60,967 bases of DNA, from positions 1 through 60,967 of the forward strand of contig JASHQQ010000133.1 of NCBI GenBank assembly GCA_030039035.1. Reading direction: 5' to 3'. Made by a program: the position numbers and the translations under genes. The notes beneath the pieces were generated by a model, which saw only the letters and a list, made by a program, of their open reading frames with translations, was not told the DNA's origin and searched no databases. Positions 17,048 through 25,799 of this stretch are shown here, piece by piece; positions within the stretch are counted from its first letter, which is position 1, and each line of letters begins with the position of its first letter. Origin of the DNA: Acidobacteriaceae bacterium. Its GTDB lineage: Bacteria > Acidobacteriota > Terriglobia > Terriglobales > Acidobacteriaceae.

Positions 17048-18145
17048 ATGTGGATGTCGCGGATCGCCGGCGTATGCGTGGCCGCCGCGTGTCTTTGCTG
17101 CCTGTCGTCGTGCGGCGGACCGACGTGCCAGCCGGTGACCCTGGGCGCCGCATCCTTCGCGTCCTTTGGCGTGCTGTCGTTCCCCGCGCAGACCGTCGAC
17201 CCTCTGGCAACGTATTCCCTTGCCGGCAACACCGAGCCGGTACTCGACCCCAGCATGATCCACGTGGGATCGACGTACTACGCCTTCACCACCGACGTTG
17301 ATCCTGTCTCAACGAATTCCCTGCCGATTCGCTGCTCGCAGGACACCGTGACCTGGATTCTCTGCGGGAGCATCTTTCCCGACGGAATGCCCTCGTGGGC
17401 CTCGCAGCTTGTTCCCGGCATCCAGGGGCTCTGGGCGCCGGATATCTCCTTTTTCAATGGCGAGTATCACGTCTACTACGCCGGCTCAACGTTTGCCTCG
17501 CAGCAGTCGTTCATCGGCCTCGCGACCAATACCACGCTCGATCCGGGCGATCCCGCCTACCAGTGGGTCGATCGCGGGCCGGTGATGGCATCGAATCCGG
17601 GCGACAACTTCAACGCCATCGATCCGACGATCCTTGTCGACACCGACGGCAGTGTGTGGATGACCTACGGCAGCGCCTTTACCGGGATCAAGCAACGCCA
17701 GGTCGAACCCGCAACAGGACAGCTCGTCACCGCCAATTGCACTTGCTATTCGCTGGCTACAAGGCCCGGCTCGCAGGGAAATCTCATCGAGGGGCCGTCG
17801 CTGGTGCACCACGGCAACTATTACTATCTGTTCGTCTCCATGGACTCCTGCTGCGACAATTTCAACACCGTGATCGCCTACAAGGAGGCCGTAGGGCGAT
17901 CGACGGGCCCGCATGGGCCGTTTGTCGACGAGAGCGGCACGCCCATGATGAACGGCGGAGGAACCGTGCTGCTCAAGGAGGATGCCGCGTGGGCCGCTCC
18001 CGGCGGAGGAACAGCCTATATTGATCCCGGGACCGGCGAAAGCCTCATCATCTTCCACGCGCACGATCAAAGCCGGAACGAGACGCCCTACCAGTGGGTG
18101 AAGACGCTGGAGTGGGTAAATGACTGGCCGGTGATCGGGAATTAG
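17048..18145 (+). CDS. Glycoside hydrolase family 43-like lipoprotein
   Basis: 365 residues. The start MWMSRIAGVCVAAACLCCLSSC contains a lipobox (CLSSC, Cys22), so it is likely lipid-anchored; ATG 17012 in the same frame is an alternative. The body is a five-bladed GH43-type fold: LDPSMIHVGSTYYAFTTD (general base Asp), GLWAPDISFFNGEYHVYYAG, FNAIDPTILVDTDGSVWMTYGS (modulating Asp), LIEGPSLVHHGNYYYLFVS (acid Glu), and LIIFHAHD near the end. Family members act on arabinan or xylan side chains, so an arabinanase role is plausible. Open frame upstream of 17012 overlaps the DUF433 gene and is not used. Confidence 0.88.
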   Translation: MWMSRIAGVCVAAACLCCLSSCGGPTCQPVTLGAASFASFGVLSFPAQTVDPLATYSLAGNTEPVLDPSMIHVGSTYYAFTTDVDPVSTNSLPIRCSQDTVTWILCGSIFPDGMPSWASQLVPGIQGLWAPDISFFNGEYHVYYAGSTFASQQSFIGLATNTTLDPGDPAYQWVDRGPVMASNPGDNFNAIDPTILVDTDGSVWMTYGSAFTGIKQRQVEPATGQLVTANCTCYSLATRPGSQGNLIEGPSLVHHGNYYYLFVSMDSCCDNFNTVIAYKEAVGRSTGPHGPFVDESGTPMMNGGGTVLLKEDAAWAAPGGGTAYIDPGTGESLIIFHAHDQSRNETPYQWVKTLEWVNDWPVIGN

Positions 18146-18179
18146 TCTGCGGTGTCAGTTTTCTGGCGGGACAAACAGA

Positions 18180-19670
18180 GTGGCGGCCATTTGGGGCAAA
18201 TCCCGGTTCTTCGCTTCTGTTTTCGGCGCAATCTGCCTGATTTCCTTCCCCTGCCGCTCGGCTCTGGCGGAAGCCGCCCCGTCCGGCCGGCAAAACGATG
18301 CGGCGCTGATGCTGCATGTCGAGTCCCGCGAGGTTGTGCTGGACGTGGTGGCGCGCGATCGCCACAACCTGCCGATCGCGGATATGGCCCCCGGAGATTT
18401 CCAGGTCTACGAGCTTCCCAAACATGGCGCCAGAATCCCCCTTCGCATCCTGTCCCTTCGCGCTGTCGACCCGCAGAACAAGACTCAGCAGGAAGATGCG
18501 ACGGGCGGCTTTCGCGTGAGTTCGGGAGCAGTCTGCGCGCTTGACTCTGTGCTTCATTACGAGATCGCCATACCGGCATCCTCAGAACCCGGCTTTCATG
18601 ACATCCTTGTAAAAACCACCCGCCCCCATGTCGATCTCACGTTTCGCCGTCAGTACTATGTCGGCTTCACCACAACCACGGTGACGCCGAAAGACCTGAA
18701 GCGGCTTGTTACACCCACGGCGCTGAAAGAAGCAGCCTGCTATCACCCGCTTGCACCTCCGACTCTCGCCGTGACCGCCAGAGTGATCGGCGCTGCCGGT
18801 GGAAACACCACGCGTTACGCGGCCGTCATCGAGCCGGAGTCCCTGGGCAACCTCGGAATCGGCGGCGCCGTTCCGCGCATTCAGCTCGATTTCGGCATGT
18901 GCATCTTCGACGCTGAAGGAGAGGTGGTCGATTACCTCCACTCCACCGTGGACCACCAACTGAACGCGGCCGACATCGCGCGCCTGCCAAACCGCGGATA
19001 TGTAAATCTGCTCGAAATTCCAGGAGCCGAGCCGCCCGCACTGGCGCGTCTGGCCGTGCTGGATCGCAACACCGGCAATCTCGGCGTCGTGGACGTCGCG
19101 CGGCCCCTCTCGATCGAGACGCAAACGGAAGGCGCGAAAAAGAAACCGCGTCTTGTCGGCGACATTCGCGCTTTCGGCTCCGTGACACCCGGCGAAGGCG
19201 CTTTTTGCGGTGATGTCTACGAACTCCCGGAAGGGACGGCATTCCTTTCCGGCCTCGAAAAAGTCGATCCGGTCGGCTCGCTCTACACCAGCGCGCTCGA
19301 CGTTCCCAACCAGGACATTACGCGCATGGGCGGCATTCCCGGCATCACCCACAGCAGTCTTTGGTTCGGGATCGATTATTACGGCAAGTTCTACGTTTCC
19401 AGTCCGGGCGAATACTTTTTCGAACTCCAGTCCGACGACGGTTCACGCCTCGAAATCGACAATCGCGTTCTCATCGACCTGGATGGAATTCACCCTGTCG
19501 AGAAGCAGAGTGCCACTACCGTGCTTTCCGCAGGATGGCATTCGATCCATGTACCCTACTTTCAGGGACCCCCGACTTCGCTGGCACTCGTCCTGCTGAT
19601 CAGACCGCCCGGCGAATCCATACGCCCATTCAACCTCAACGAGTTCGTTCCCCCGGCAACAAAACCGTGA
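18180..19670 (+). CDS. Secreted protein with truncated VWFA-related N-domain and C-terminal PA14 domain
   Basis: 496 residues from GTG 18180, with signal peptide FFASVFGAICLISFPCRSALA. Residues about 45-85 (REVVLDVVARDRHNLPIADM, then GDFQVYE) match the start of the acidobacterial VWFA-related family, but the VWFA domain that normally follows is absent. The C-terminal third (SLWFGIDYYGKFYVSSPGEY, FFELQSDDGSRLEIDNRVLI, AGWHSIHVPYFQGPP) is a PA14 carbohydrate-binding domain. The middle has no recognised fold. It follows the GH43 gene by 34 bp on the same strand, so co-expression and a role in glycan recognition are likely (inference). Confidence 0.75.
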   Translation: MAAIWGKSRFFASVFGAICLISFPCRSALAEAAPSGRQNDAALMLHVESREVVLDVVARDRHNLPIADMAPGDFQVYELPKHGARIPLRILSLRAVDPQNKTQQEDATGGFRVSSGAVCALDSVLHYEIAIPASSEPGFHDILVKTTRPHVDLTFRRQYYVGFTTTTVTPKDLKRLVTPTALKEAACYHPLAPPTLAVTARVIGAAGGNTTRYAAVIEPESLGNLGIGGAVPRIQLDFGMCIFDAEGEVVDYLHSTVDHQLNAADIARLPNRGYVNLLEIPGAEPPALARLAVLDRNTGNLGVVDVARPLSIETQTEGAKKKPRLVGDIRAFGSVTPGEGAFCGDVYELPEGTAFLSGLEKVDPVGSLYTSALDVPNQDITRMGGIPGITHSSLWFGIDYYGKFYVSSPGEYFFELQSDDGSRLEIDNRVLIDLDGIHPVEKQSATTVLSAGWHSIHVPYFQGPPTSLALVLLIRPPGESIRPFNLNEFVPPATKP

Positions 19671-19780
19671 GGGCCCCTGAGTCGCAGAGCGCCGTGCGGA
19701 GCACCGCCGGCTCCGCTGATATTCGACAGCCAGATCTTCTTCCGCGGTTGGCGCGGTTCCGGACCGGCGATTCGGATCGG

Positions 19781-22105
19781 TCATCGCAGCTTCGCGGACT
19801 CGGCCCTGGCTTGTTTCAGGATGGGGATATCCGGGTCGGCGTCTTTCCACAGGGAGAGGAAATCCCGATAAGCAACCCGTGCCTTGGCGGTCTCGCCCTG
19901 CATCGCGAAGGCGCGGGCGATTTGCAGATGCGCCATGGCGCCGATCGGCAAGTTCAGGACAATTCCCGGGTGATCCAGTATCTTCTGGAATTCCGCCGCG
20001 GCTTCACTGCCTTTGCGCGCCATCAGATAGGCCTGGCCACGGAGATAGACGGGAAACATCGTGTTGCTTCCGTCGGCAAACCCAAGCTCGTACGGAGACG
20101 CACTCTCCAGGATTTCCAGGGCCTTCGCGGCGTCGGAATGATTGAGCGCCAATTGCGCCCTTGCCGAAGGCAGATAGTTCGTCTGCACCAGAGTGCTGTC
20201 CGGAAATCGCCTGGCCAGATCCACGGCGAGCGACCGGGCGGTCGTCTCGTCATGCGCCATGGCAAGAGCGACCGCTCCCACTCCTTCGACGTCCCGTCCC
20301 CTGGTTCGCGCAAGCGCCTCCCTTGCCTGTTTTTTCGATAGCTCGCGATCGCCAAGGAGAGCCTCGGATTCGGCGGCAATCTCTTGCAAGAGCCCGCCGG
20401 ATTCCTCCTGCTCTTGTTGCCGGGCCGACGAAACCACCCTGCGCATCAGCTCGCGGGACTCCCGCAGCCGTCCGTAGTATGCCGCGGTCTGTGCCTCGAT
20501 ACCCGAAAACTCGAAGTCCCACATGTCCTGGGAGGCATTCGCGATTTGCGCCATCTCCGATTTGTCGTTTTGCAGGAAGGCGAGAGCATACCGGTATTCC
20601 TCCAGGTGCAAACAATCGCCGACCGGTGCTGCGGCGTCCTTCAACTGCGCGCGGGCCTCGGCAAGGCGATTCAAGCGGATCAGGGAGCCCAGCACAGCCC
20701 CGTCACTGAGGCAGTCTCCGGGGAGAAGACGCAGGCTCTCCGCCGCTTCGTTCCTCGCGTCTTCATACTCTCCCATACTCGAGAGAATTCCGGCCAGGTT
20801 CAGGTGCGCAATATCGTCGCGTGGATAAAGCTGCGTCCACAGTTCGTAGACCTGCCGTGCCTTCTCCCAGTCGCCCGTGACCGAATCGTGATAATGCGAT
20901 TCGATGTAGAGCTTTTCACGGTCGCTTACGTGGTCGCGAAGCTCATAGGCCCTGGTGTAGTTCTTTACGCTTTCCTGTTCGGAATATCTGGTGTATGCGA
21001 GACCGAGAGAAGCATAGGCCATGGCGAAATTCGGATCGAGAGCGATGGCGCGCTGAAGGAGCTGGATCCCTCCGGCCGGGTCGTCCTTGTCGATCAATGT
21101 GGTGCGTCCCAGGCTGTACGCATGAAGCGCTTCCAGCGAGGATGTGGTGACCTGATCGAGTGGCGCATTGTACTTTCGTACGGTTCCCATCGATTCACCG
21201 AGCCTTCGCCGCAGGCGCGATGCCGATTGGGCCAGGACCCTCAGCACATCTTCTTTTGTTGCCGCGGTCGCTTGCTCCTCGGCCAGGGAATCGCCGGTCC
21301 TGCAGTTGATCGCTCTCAGGCCCAGCACATACTGGTTGCCCAGCCTGGCAATGGAGCCATTCAGCACCGCGGTGCTTCCCGTCCGCAGGCAAAGCTGCTG
21401 GGCAAGATCGGGGGTGAGCCGCGCGTCCGCAGGACGCCCCATCAGCCGGAGCGTCTGCTTCACCGTCGCCTCCGAGACCAGGCTGAGGAACGGAGACTGT
21501 TCGAGCTGTACGGCCAGGCCCTGGCGGATCGTGCCATCGAACACCGGGTCGCCCGTGGTGTTTTCGAAGTCCGCCAGCACCACCGTATCCTTGTCCGTCA
21601 ACATTCTTCGTGAACTGCGCAACGTGAGCCACCACCAGGCCGAAGCGGCGAGGGCAGCCACAATCACCCCCGCGGCAACGATCGGCAGCCACTTGCCGTG
21701 CGCCTTCTTTTCCGCCTCCGTTGGAGCCGGCGCGGTTGGCAATGCGCCATTCCCCTGCGCCTTTTCAAAGGCCGGCGCGACCGGGTAAATGAAGCGGTAG
21801 CCCCGGCGAGGCAATGTTTCCACGTACCGCGGCGTGTCGGCCGAATCCCCCAGGGCCGACCGCAGCTTGGCCACAGCCACGTTCATGGCATGGTCGAAGT
21901 CTCCAAAGGAGTCGTTCGGCCAGATGCGGCGCTTCAGCTCATCGCGTGTGACAACCGCACCCGGCTGTTCCAGCAGAGCCAGAAGGATTTTCAGCGGTTG
22001 GTCCTGCAGCCGGATGCGCGTTCCCGCTTTGCGCAGTTCGCCGGAACGCCCATCCAGCTCGAAGACTCCGAAACGCGTCGAGGAGTTTGAAGTGTGCTCT
22101 TCCAT
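19781..22105 (-). CDS. Winged-helix (OmpR/CadC-type) membrane regulator with TPR domain
   Basis: 774 residues from ATG 22105. An OmpR/PhoB-like winged helix (FGVFELDGRSGELRKAGTRI, LLEQPGAVVTRDELKRRIWP, RYVETLPRRGYRFI) is followed by a Pro/Ala linker and one transmembrane helix (LPIVAAGVIVAALAASAWWW). The extracytoplasmic part begins with a TolB/FlgO-like segment (VVLADFENTTGDPVFDGTIR) and continues as a TPR array (GGIQLLQRAIALDPNFAMAYASL and similar to the end). This one-component layout is abundant in Acidobacteriota. Target genes are unknown; the divergent neighbour at 22351 is a candidate. The frame upstream of 22105 adds 28 residues without support. Confidence 0.88.
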   Translation of the reverse strand: MEEHTSNSSTRFGVFELDGRSGELRKAGTRIRLQDQPLKILLALLEQPGAVVTRDELKRRIWPNDSFGDFDHAMNVAVAKLRSALGDSADTPRYVETLPRRGYRFIYPVAPAFEKAQGNGALPTAPAPTEAEKKAHGKWLPIVAAGVIVAALAASAWWWLTLRSSRRMLTDKDTVVLADFENTTGDPVFDGTIRQGLAVQLEQSPFLSLVSEATVKQTLRLMGRPADARLTPDLAQQLCLRTGSTAVLNGSIARLGNQYVLGLRAINCRTGDSLAEEQATAATKEDVLRVLAQSASRLRRRLGESMGTVRKYNAPLDQVTTSSLEALHAYSLGRTTLIDKDDPAGGIQLLQRAIALDPNFAMAYASLGLAYTRYSEQESVKNYTRAYELRDHVSDREKLYIESHYHDSVTGDWEKARQVYELWTQLYPRDDIAHLNLAGILSSMGEYEDARNEAAESLRLLPGDCLSDGAVLGSLIRLNRLAEARAQLKDAAAPVGDCLHLEEYRYALAFLQNDKSEMAQIANASQDMWDFEFSGIEAQTAAYYGRLRESRELMRRVVSSARQQEQEESGGLLQEIAAESEALLGDRELSKKQAREALARTRGRDVEGVGAVALAMAHDETTARSLAVDLARRFPDSTLVQTNYLPSARAQLALNHSDAAKALEILESASPYELGFADGSNTMFPVYLRGQAYLMARKGSEAAAEFQKILDHPGIVLNLPIGAMAHLQIARAFAMQGETAKARVAYRDFLSLWKDADPDIPILKQARAESAKLR

Positions 22106-22350
22106 GTGCACCTGGAGTACGGTCGGGACGCGGACGAGAACCCGACCTGAGCCCAGAGACATCCAGAATAGACGAAAACCGTGCGCCAAAGTCTCCGTCC
22201 GTCACAGAAGATTTTCCAGCCTAAATCTTTTTTTGTCAGTCGATTAGCCGTTGACACGAGCAAGGCACAGAGGAGACGCGAAGTGAATTGAGAAGACCGC
22301 CCTGCCTGCCCGAAGCTTTGCCCCAGCCAGTGACAGGCTGAGGTCCCATT

Positions 22351-23211
22351 TTGGGTTTGCGAATGCTTTGGGCAGGAAGTGCCGGGCTGCTTCTCGCCGC
22401 CGCGTCGACCTCGCAACTGGGCGCACAGGTCCGGCGCCCTCGACCGCCGGATTTGCGCTTGCCCTTCGATCTGGTGTCCAGCTTCGAGATCGTGATCAAG
22501 GGACGGATCGGTGAGCTGGACGGCCTGAAGTTCATTGTCGACACCGGCTCATCTTGCAGCGTACTCGACCGTAGAATTGCCGACCGGCTGGGACTGGTCC
22601 GCCGGCCGGGAAAGGTGTTCAATTTCGACCGCGACCTGGCCGTCGATTGGGCCGACGTTCCGGAGGTCCGGATTGGCCCCATTCGCGTCGCGCGCATCGG
22701 CATGATGGTGACGAGACTCGCCGATATCTCCGAATTCGCGGAAAACGCCGACGGCGTCCTGGGGATGGACGTTTTGGGTCGCGCCCAAAAACTGGACATC
22801 GACTACGAGCGAAGAACCATCTCCTTTGCAATCGATGAGGGGATTGGAAGTGCGCCTTCCGCCACAAACCCATTTATCGTTCCGGTGGCCATCCAGGGAG
22901 TTCGCATGCACTTGCTCGTCGATACGGGATTACAGTATCTGGTGTTGTACAGGGATCGTCTCCGGGTTGCCGTCCCGAATCTCCGGATCGTAGGCGAACC
23001 CCGGAACGCCGCCATTGGACACCTGCAAGTCACGCAGGTTCATTTGCCCGGGGTGCAAATCTTCGGCCCGGAAGCGGTGACTCCGGTCCTTCTGATTGAA
23101 GAGCGCGGCAAACCCGGCCTCGCCCGGCTGGACGGCTACCTGGGCCCGGCCTCGCTTCACGCCCGTCGCATCGAGATGGATTTTGGCGCAAGGACTTTGC
23201 GCTGGCAGTAG
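22351..23211 (+). CDS. Secreted retropepsin/pepsin-like aspartic protease with two DTG motifs
   Basis: 286 residues from TTG 22351 (ATG 22363 is an alternative) with a signal peptide (MLWAGSAGLLLAAASTSQLGA). Two aspartyl-protease motifs occur in one chain: FIVDTGSSCSVLD (Asp64) and LLVDTGLQYLVLY (Asp191), each preceded by hydrophobic strands and followed by G-V-L-G-M-D or DGYLGP elements. Single-domain bacterial family members work as dimers with one motif each; here both halves are on one polypeptide, as in pepsin. The second motif lacks the usual DTG-[ST] serine/threonine (DTGL). Divergent from the winged-helix regulator. Substrate unknown. Confidence 0.8.
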   Translation: MGLRMLWAGSAGLLLAAASTSQLGAQVRRPRPPDLRLPFDLVSSFEIVIKGRIGELDGLKFIVDTGSSCSVLDRRIADRLGLVRRPGKVFNFDRDLAVDWADVPEVRIGPIRVARIGMMVTRLADISEFAENADGVLGMDVLGRAQKLDIDYERRTISFAIDEGIGSAPSATNPFIVPVAIQGVRMHLLVDTGLQYLVLYRDRLRVAVPNLRIVGEPRNAAIGHLQVTQVHLPGVQIFGPEAVTPVLLIEERGKPGLARLDGYLGPASLHARRIEMDFGARTLRWQ

Positions 23212-23255
23212 GTAATCTCGCATGTGCGGGCGGAAGGGTCGAAGCGGGCTCTCGC

Positions 23256-24458
23256 TTATAGCCGCTCGAAGATCCCGGCCGCGCCCATTCCGCCTCCCAC
23301 GCACATGGTCACCATGCCGTAGCGCACATGGCGGCGGCTCATCTCGTGCAGCAATGTCGCCGTGAGCTTGGCGCCGGTGCAGCCCAGCGGGTGCCCGAGC
23401 GCGATAGCCCCGCCGTTGACGTTGACGCGCTCCGGATCGAGGCCGAGGGAACGGATCACCGCCAGCGACTGCGCCGCGAAGGCCTCGTTCAGCTCGATGA
23501 GGCCGATCTGATCGGCCTTGAGACCTGCCTTGGCGAGAGCCCTGGGAACCGCTGTCACCGGGCCGAGGCCCATTTCCTCGGGCAGGCAGCCGGTGACGGC
23601 ATAGGAAACCAGTCGCGCGATGGGAGCGATCCCCAGGGCTTCGGCGCGATCCGACTCCATCAGAACCAAAGCCGCAGCGCCGTCGGAAGTTTGCGAAGCA
23701 TTCCCGGCGGTCACTGTCCCTTGCGCATGAAATGCGGGCTTGAGTTTGGCGAGCGCTTCGGCGGAGGTGTCGGCGCGCGGGCCTTCGTCTGCCGAGAAAA
23801 GCGTGTCCGCCGCGCCGGAGCTGCTTTTGGTCTCCGGCCGCCGGGCTCCATTCGGGCCCGGGATAGCGCCAGCGACGTTTACCGGCACAAGCTCATCCGT
23901 GAACCTGCCGGCAGCCTGCGCGGCAAGCGCTTTCCGGTGACTCGAGAGTGCGAAGGCGTCCTGGTCCTCGCGCGAGACGTTGTGGCTCCGCGCCACGCGT
24001 TCGGCGGTGAGGCCCATGGTCAGCAGCGATGCCGGATAGTGCTCGGCGAGCCACGGGTTGGGGCTGGGCTTGAGGCCTCCGAACGGCAGCAGGCTCATCG
24101 ATTCCGCCCCTCCGGCTACCACGACCTTGCATCCGCCGGAGCGGATGCGCTGGTCGGCCATCGCGATCGCTTCAAGGCCCGAAGCGCAGAGCCGGTTGAC
24201 GGTAGCCCCGGGGATCTCGACCGGAAGGCCCGCGCGCAGTACCGTCCAGCGAGCGACATCCCATCCCTGTTCGCCTTCGGGCTGCGCGCAGCCCAGGACC
24301 ACGTCGTCGATCTCTCTCTTGTCGAGTTGCGGAACCCGATTCAGGGCTTCGCTTACGGCCAGCGCGGCGAGGTCGTCGGGGCGAGTGGTGGAGAGGGCGC
24401 CTTTGGGCGCGCGGCCCACGGGCGTGCGGACAGCGGCGACGAGAACGGATTCGGGCAT
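23256..24458 (-). CDS. fadA: Acetyl-CoA acyltransferase (thiolase, FadA type)
   Basis: Thiolytic cleavage of 3-ketoacyl-CoA in beta-oxidation. 400 residues from ATG 24458 (AAAGGAG 12 nt upstream; the open frame above it is not needed). Active-site Cys91 lies in [11 protein letters not shown], His356 in [12 protein letters not shown] and Cys386 in [12 protein letters not shown], and [10 protein letters not shown] is present. It is co-directional with the FadN-type fusion at 25800 but separated from it by a vapBC pair and a secreted protein. In many bacteria fadN and fadA are adjacent, so the insertion probably interrupts one operon. Confidence 0.95.
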   Translation of the reverse strand: MPESVLVAAVRTPVGRAPKGALSTTRPDDLAALAVSEALNRVPQLDKREIDDVVLGCAQPEGEQGWDVARWTVLRAGLPVEIPGATVNRLCASGLEAIAMADQRIRSGGCKVVVAGGAESMSLLPFGGLKPSPNPWLAEHYPASLLTMGLTAERVARSHNVSREDQDAFALSSHRKALAAQAAGRFTDELVPVNVAGAIPGPNGARRPETKSSSGAADTLFSADEGPRADTSAEALAKLKPAFHAQGTVTAGNASQTSDGAAALVLMESDRAEALGIAPIARLVSYAVTGCLPEEMGLGPVTAVPRALAKAGLKADQIGLIELNEAFAAQSLAVIRSLGLDPERVNVNGGAIALGHPLGCTGAKLTATLLHEMSRRHVRYGMVTMCVGGGMGAAGIFERL

Positions 24459-24532
24459 GGGGAAGGCTCCTTTAAGGCGTTGTTCGAACGCGCGGGTTTC
24501 GCCCTCGCAACGCCGATTCGTAGTTGAAAAGC

Positions 24533-24916
24533 TCAACCGTGCCGGGGCGGCGACAGCTCGAAGACGATTCCCAAGGCTCTGGCCGCCTTTTCCAGGTTTG
24601 CATCCCGCGTCCAGAGCCGGGTTCCCGGCGTCAACAGGCAGGAAGCAAGCAGGTGCGCGCCGGTGAGACCGATGCCTTTTGCGAAAAGCGAATGAGCCTC
24701 AATCATATTGCGGACCTCGTCCAGTTGCGCCACTCTCACTTCGCGAAGGGCGTCAAGCTCGGCAAGCCTGTTCTTTCGATTCCGAAGCGACCCCAAAGCG
24801 ATCTCGGCGACGATAAACGGATGCATGACGATTAGACCGAGATTCAGGCGCCGCTCCATCTCCCTGAGGCCGGCGCGAAGGTGATCGATCCAGATCGAGC
24901 TGTCGGCCAGAATCAT
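24533..24916 (-). CDS. vapC: VapC-type PIN-domain toxin
   Basis: 127-residue PIN-domain ribonuclease, toxin of a type II module. Acidic residues expected to bind Mg are Asp5 in MILADSSIWIDHL, Glu38 in FIVAEIALG, and the Asp in LWTRDANL near 104. The start ATG overlaps the antitoxin stop by 4 bp. It lies inside a beta-oxidation gene cluster, immediately upstream of the thiolase gene and on the same strand. Confidence 0.93.
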   Translation of the reverse strand: MILADSSIWIDHLRAGLREMERRLNLGLIVMHPFIVAEIALGSLRNRKNRLAELDALREVRVAQLDEVRNMIEAHSLFAKGIGLTGAHLLASCLLTPGTRLWTRDANLEKAARALGIVFELSPPRHG

Positions 24917-25110
24917 TGCGAGTGGACCCGGACGCGCTTGATCTCTTCGAGGTCGGGCTCCGTGCCGCCGACCGCAGCCAGTCTGCGGGACGCCTCAAGA
25001 TGAATCAGCGCTTTCAATGCGTCACGCAGCAGAGCCGTCCGCTCCGCGACGCCCGTCAGCTCCTGGGCCTTGCGCAGCAAATCATCGTCGAGCGCCACGG
25101 TGGCTCTCAT
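24913..25110 (-). CDS. vapB: VapB-type ribbon-helix-helix antitoxin
   Basis: 65 residues from ATG 25110, with a GGAGGGG Shine-Dalgarno on the coding strand. The sequence RATVALDDDLLRKAQELTGV, then ERTALLRDALKALI, is a VapB ribbon-helix-helix. The C-terminal tail (GGTEPDLEEIKRV) would wrap the VapC toxin. A 12-residue upstream extension to 25146 is open but unlikely. Stop and toxin start overlap by 4 bp, showing translational coupling. Confidence 0.93.
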   Translation of the reverse strand: MRATVALDDDLLRKAQELTGVAERTALLRDALKALIHLEASRRLAAVGGTEPDLEEIKRVRVHSQ

Positions 25111-25176
25111 TCTTTCTGCCCCTCCACGCTTCGATTCTATCACCAATTGGTGAAAATCGAGGTGATCGATGCGGAT

Positions 25177-25794
25177 TCATTTGGCTGTCTCTACCAGCGT
25201 CCAGCCACCCTTGCTGAAGTAGTGATAGACGGTTCGATGCTCGATGACGGAATCGGCAATGCAATCGTGATCGAGCCGGGGCGGACGTGGTTCCATTCCG
25301 ACTTGCTTCTCCCGCACCTGTTCGGGCGATGCGGGATCGATGCCCCAGTTGAATCCCAGGTCGCCGGCAGCGTCGCTGGTTTGGAGGCGCCTGGTCTCAG
25401 GCGCCCCGGCCAGCACGGCTGGGCTTTCCGGGGCGCCGGAAAAGAACACCAGCAGCGAGACGGTTCCCGCATGGGAGCAGAGCACGGCCCAATCCGACGA
25501 GCCGGACCGCTCGAAGCTGCCGTGAATCACATTTTCGGGGTGATGCGCCTCGTAGGTCTGCGGAATGAGGCAGCCGCGGCGATCGAGCTCGTCCTGTACC
25601 GCGGCGGGCAGCTCCGGAAACGAGATGGCGGGAAGGTGCCGGATGAGATAAGGGGTCACGTGGCCGTCGACCGTGACATGACCGGATTCATCGAGCTGCG
25701 TTGCCTTGAAGGCGCCGGGTTGCGAGTTTTGCGCAGCGGCCGGGGCCGTTGCCGCAAGGACCATTGCGATCGCAAAGATCGTGCCAGTCTTCAT
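25177..25794 (-). CDS. Secreted protein of unknown function
   Basis: 205 residues with a clear signal peptide (TGTIFAIAMVLAATAPAAAQ). The mature part has motifs such as YLIRHLPAISFPELPAAVQ, NVIHGSFERSGSSDWAVLCS and a C-terminal LDHDCIADSVIEHRTVYHYF that suggest a small extracytoplasmic domain. Three cysteines (in GCLIPQ, VLCSH, HDCIA). The start is only 5 bp after the stop of the FadN-type gene, so they share a transcript. No family recognised and no enzymatic motif seen. Confidence 0.8.
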   Translation of the reverse strand: MKTGTIFAIAMVLAATAPAAAQNSQPGAFKATQLDESGHVTVDGHVTPYLIRHLPAISFPELPAAVQDELDRRGCLIPQTYEAHHPENVIHGSFERSGSSDWAVLCSHAGTVSLLVFFSGAPESPAVLAGAPETRRLQTSDAAGDLGFNWGIDPASPEQVREKQVGMEPRPPRLDHDCIADSVIEHRTVYHYFSKGGWTLVETAK

Positions 25795-25799
25795 CGCGG

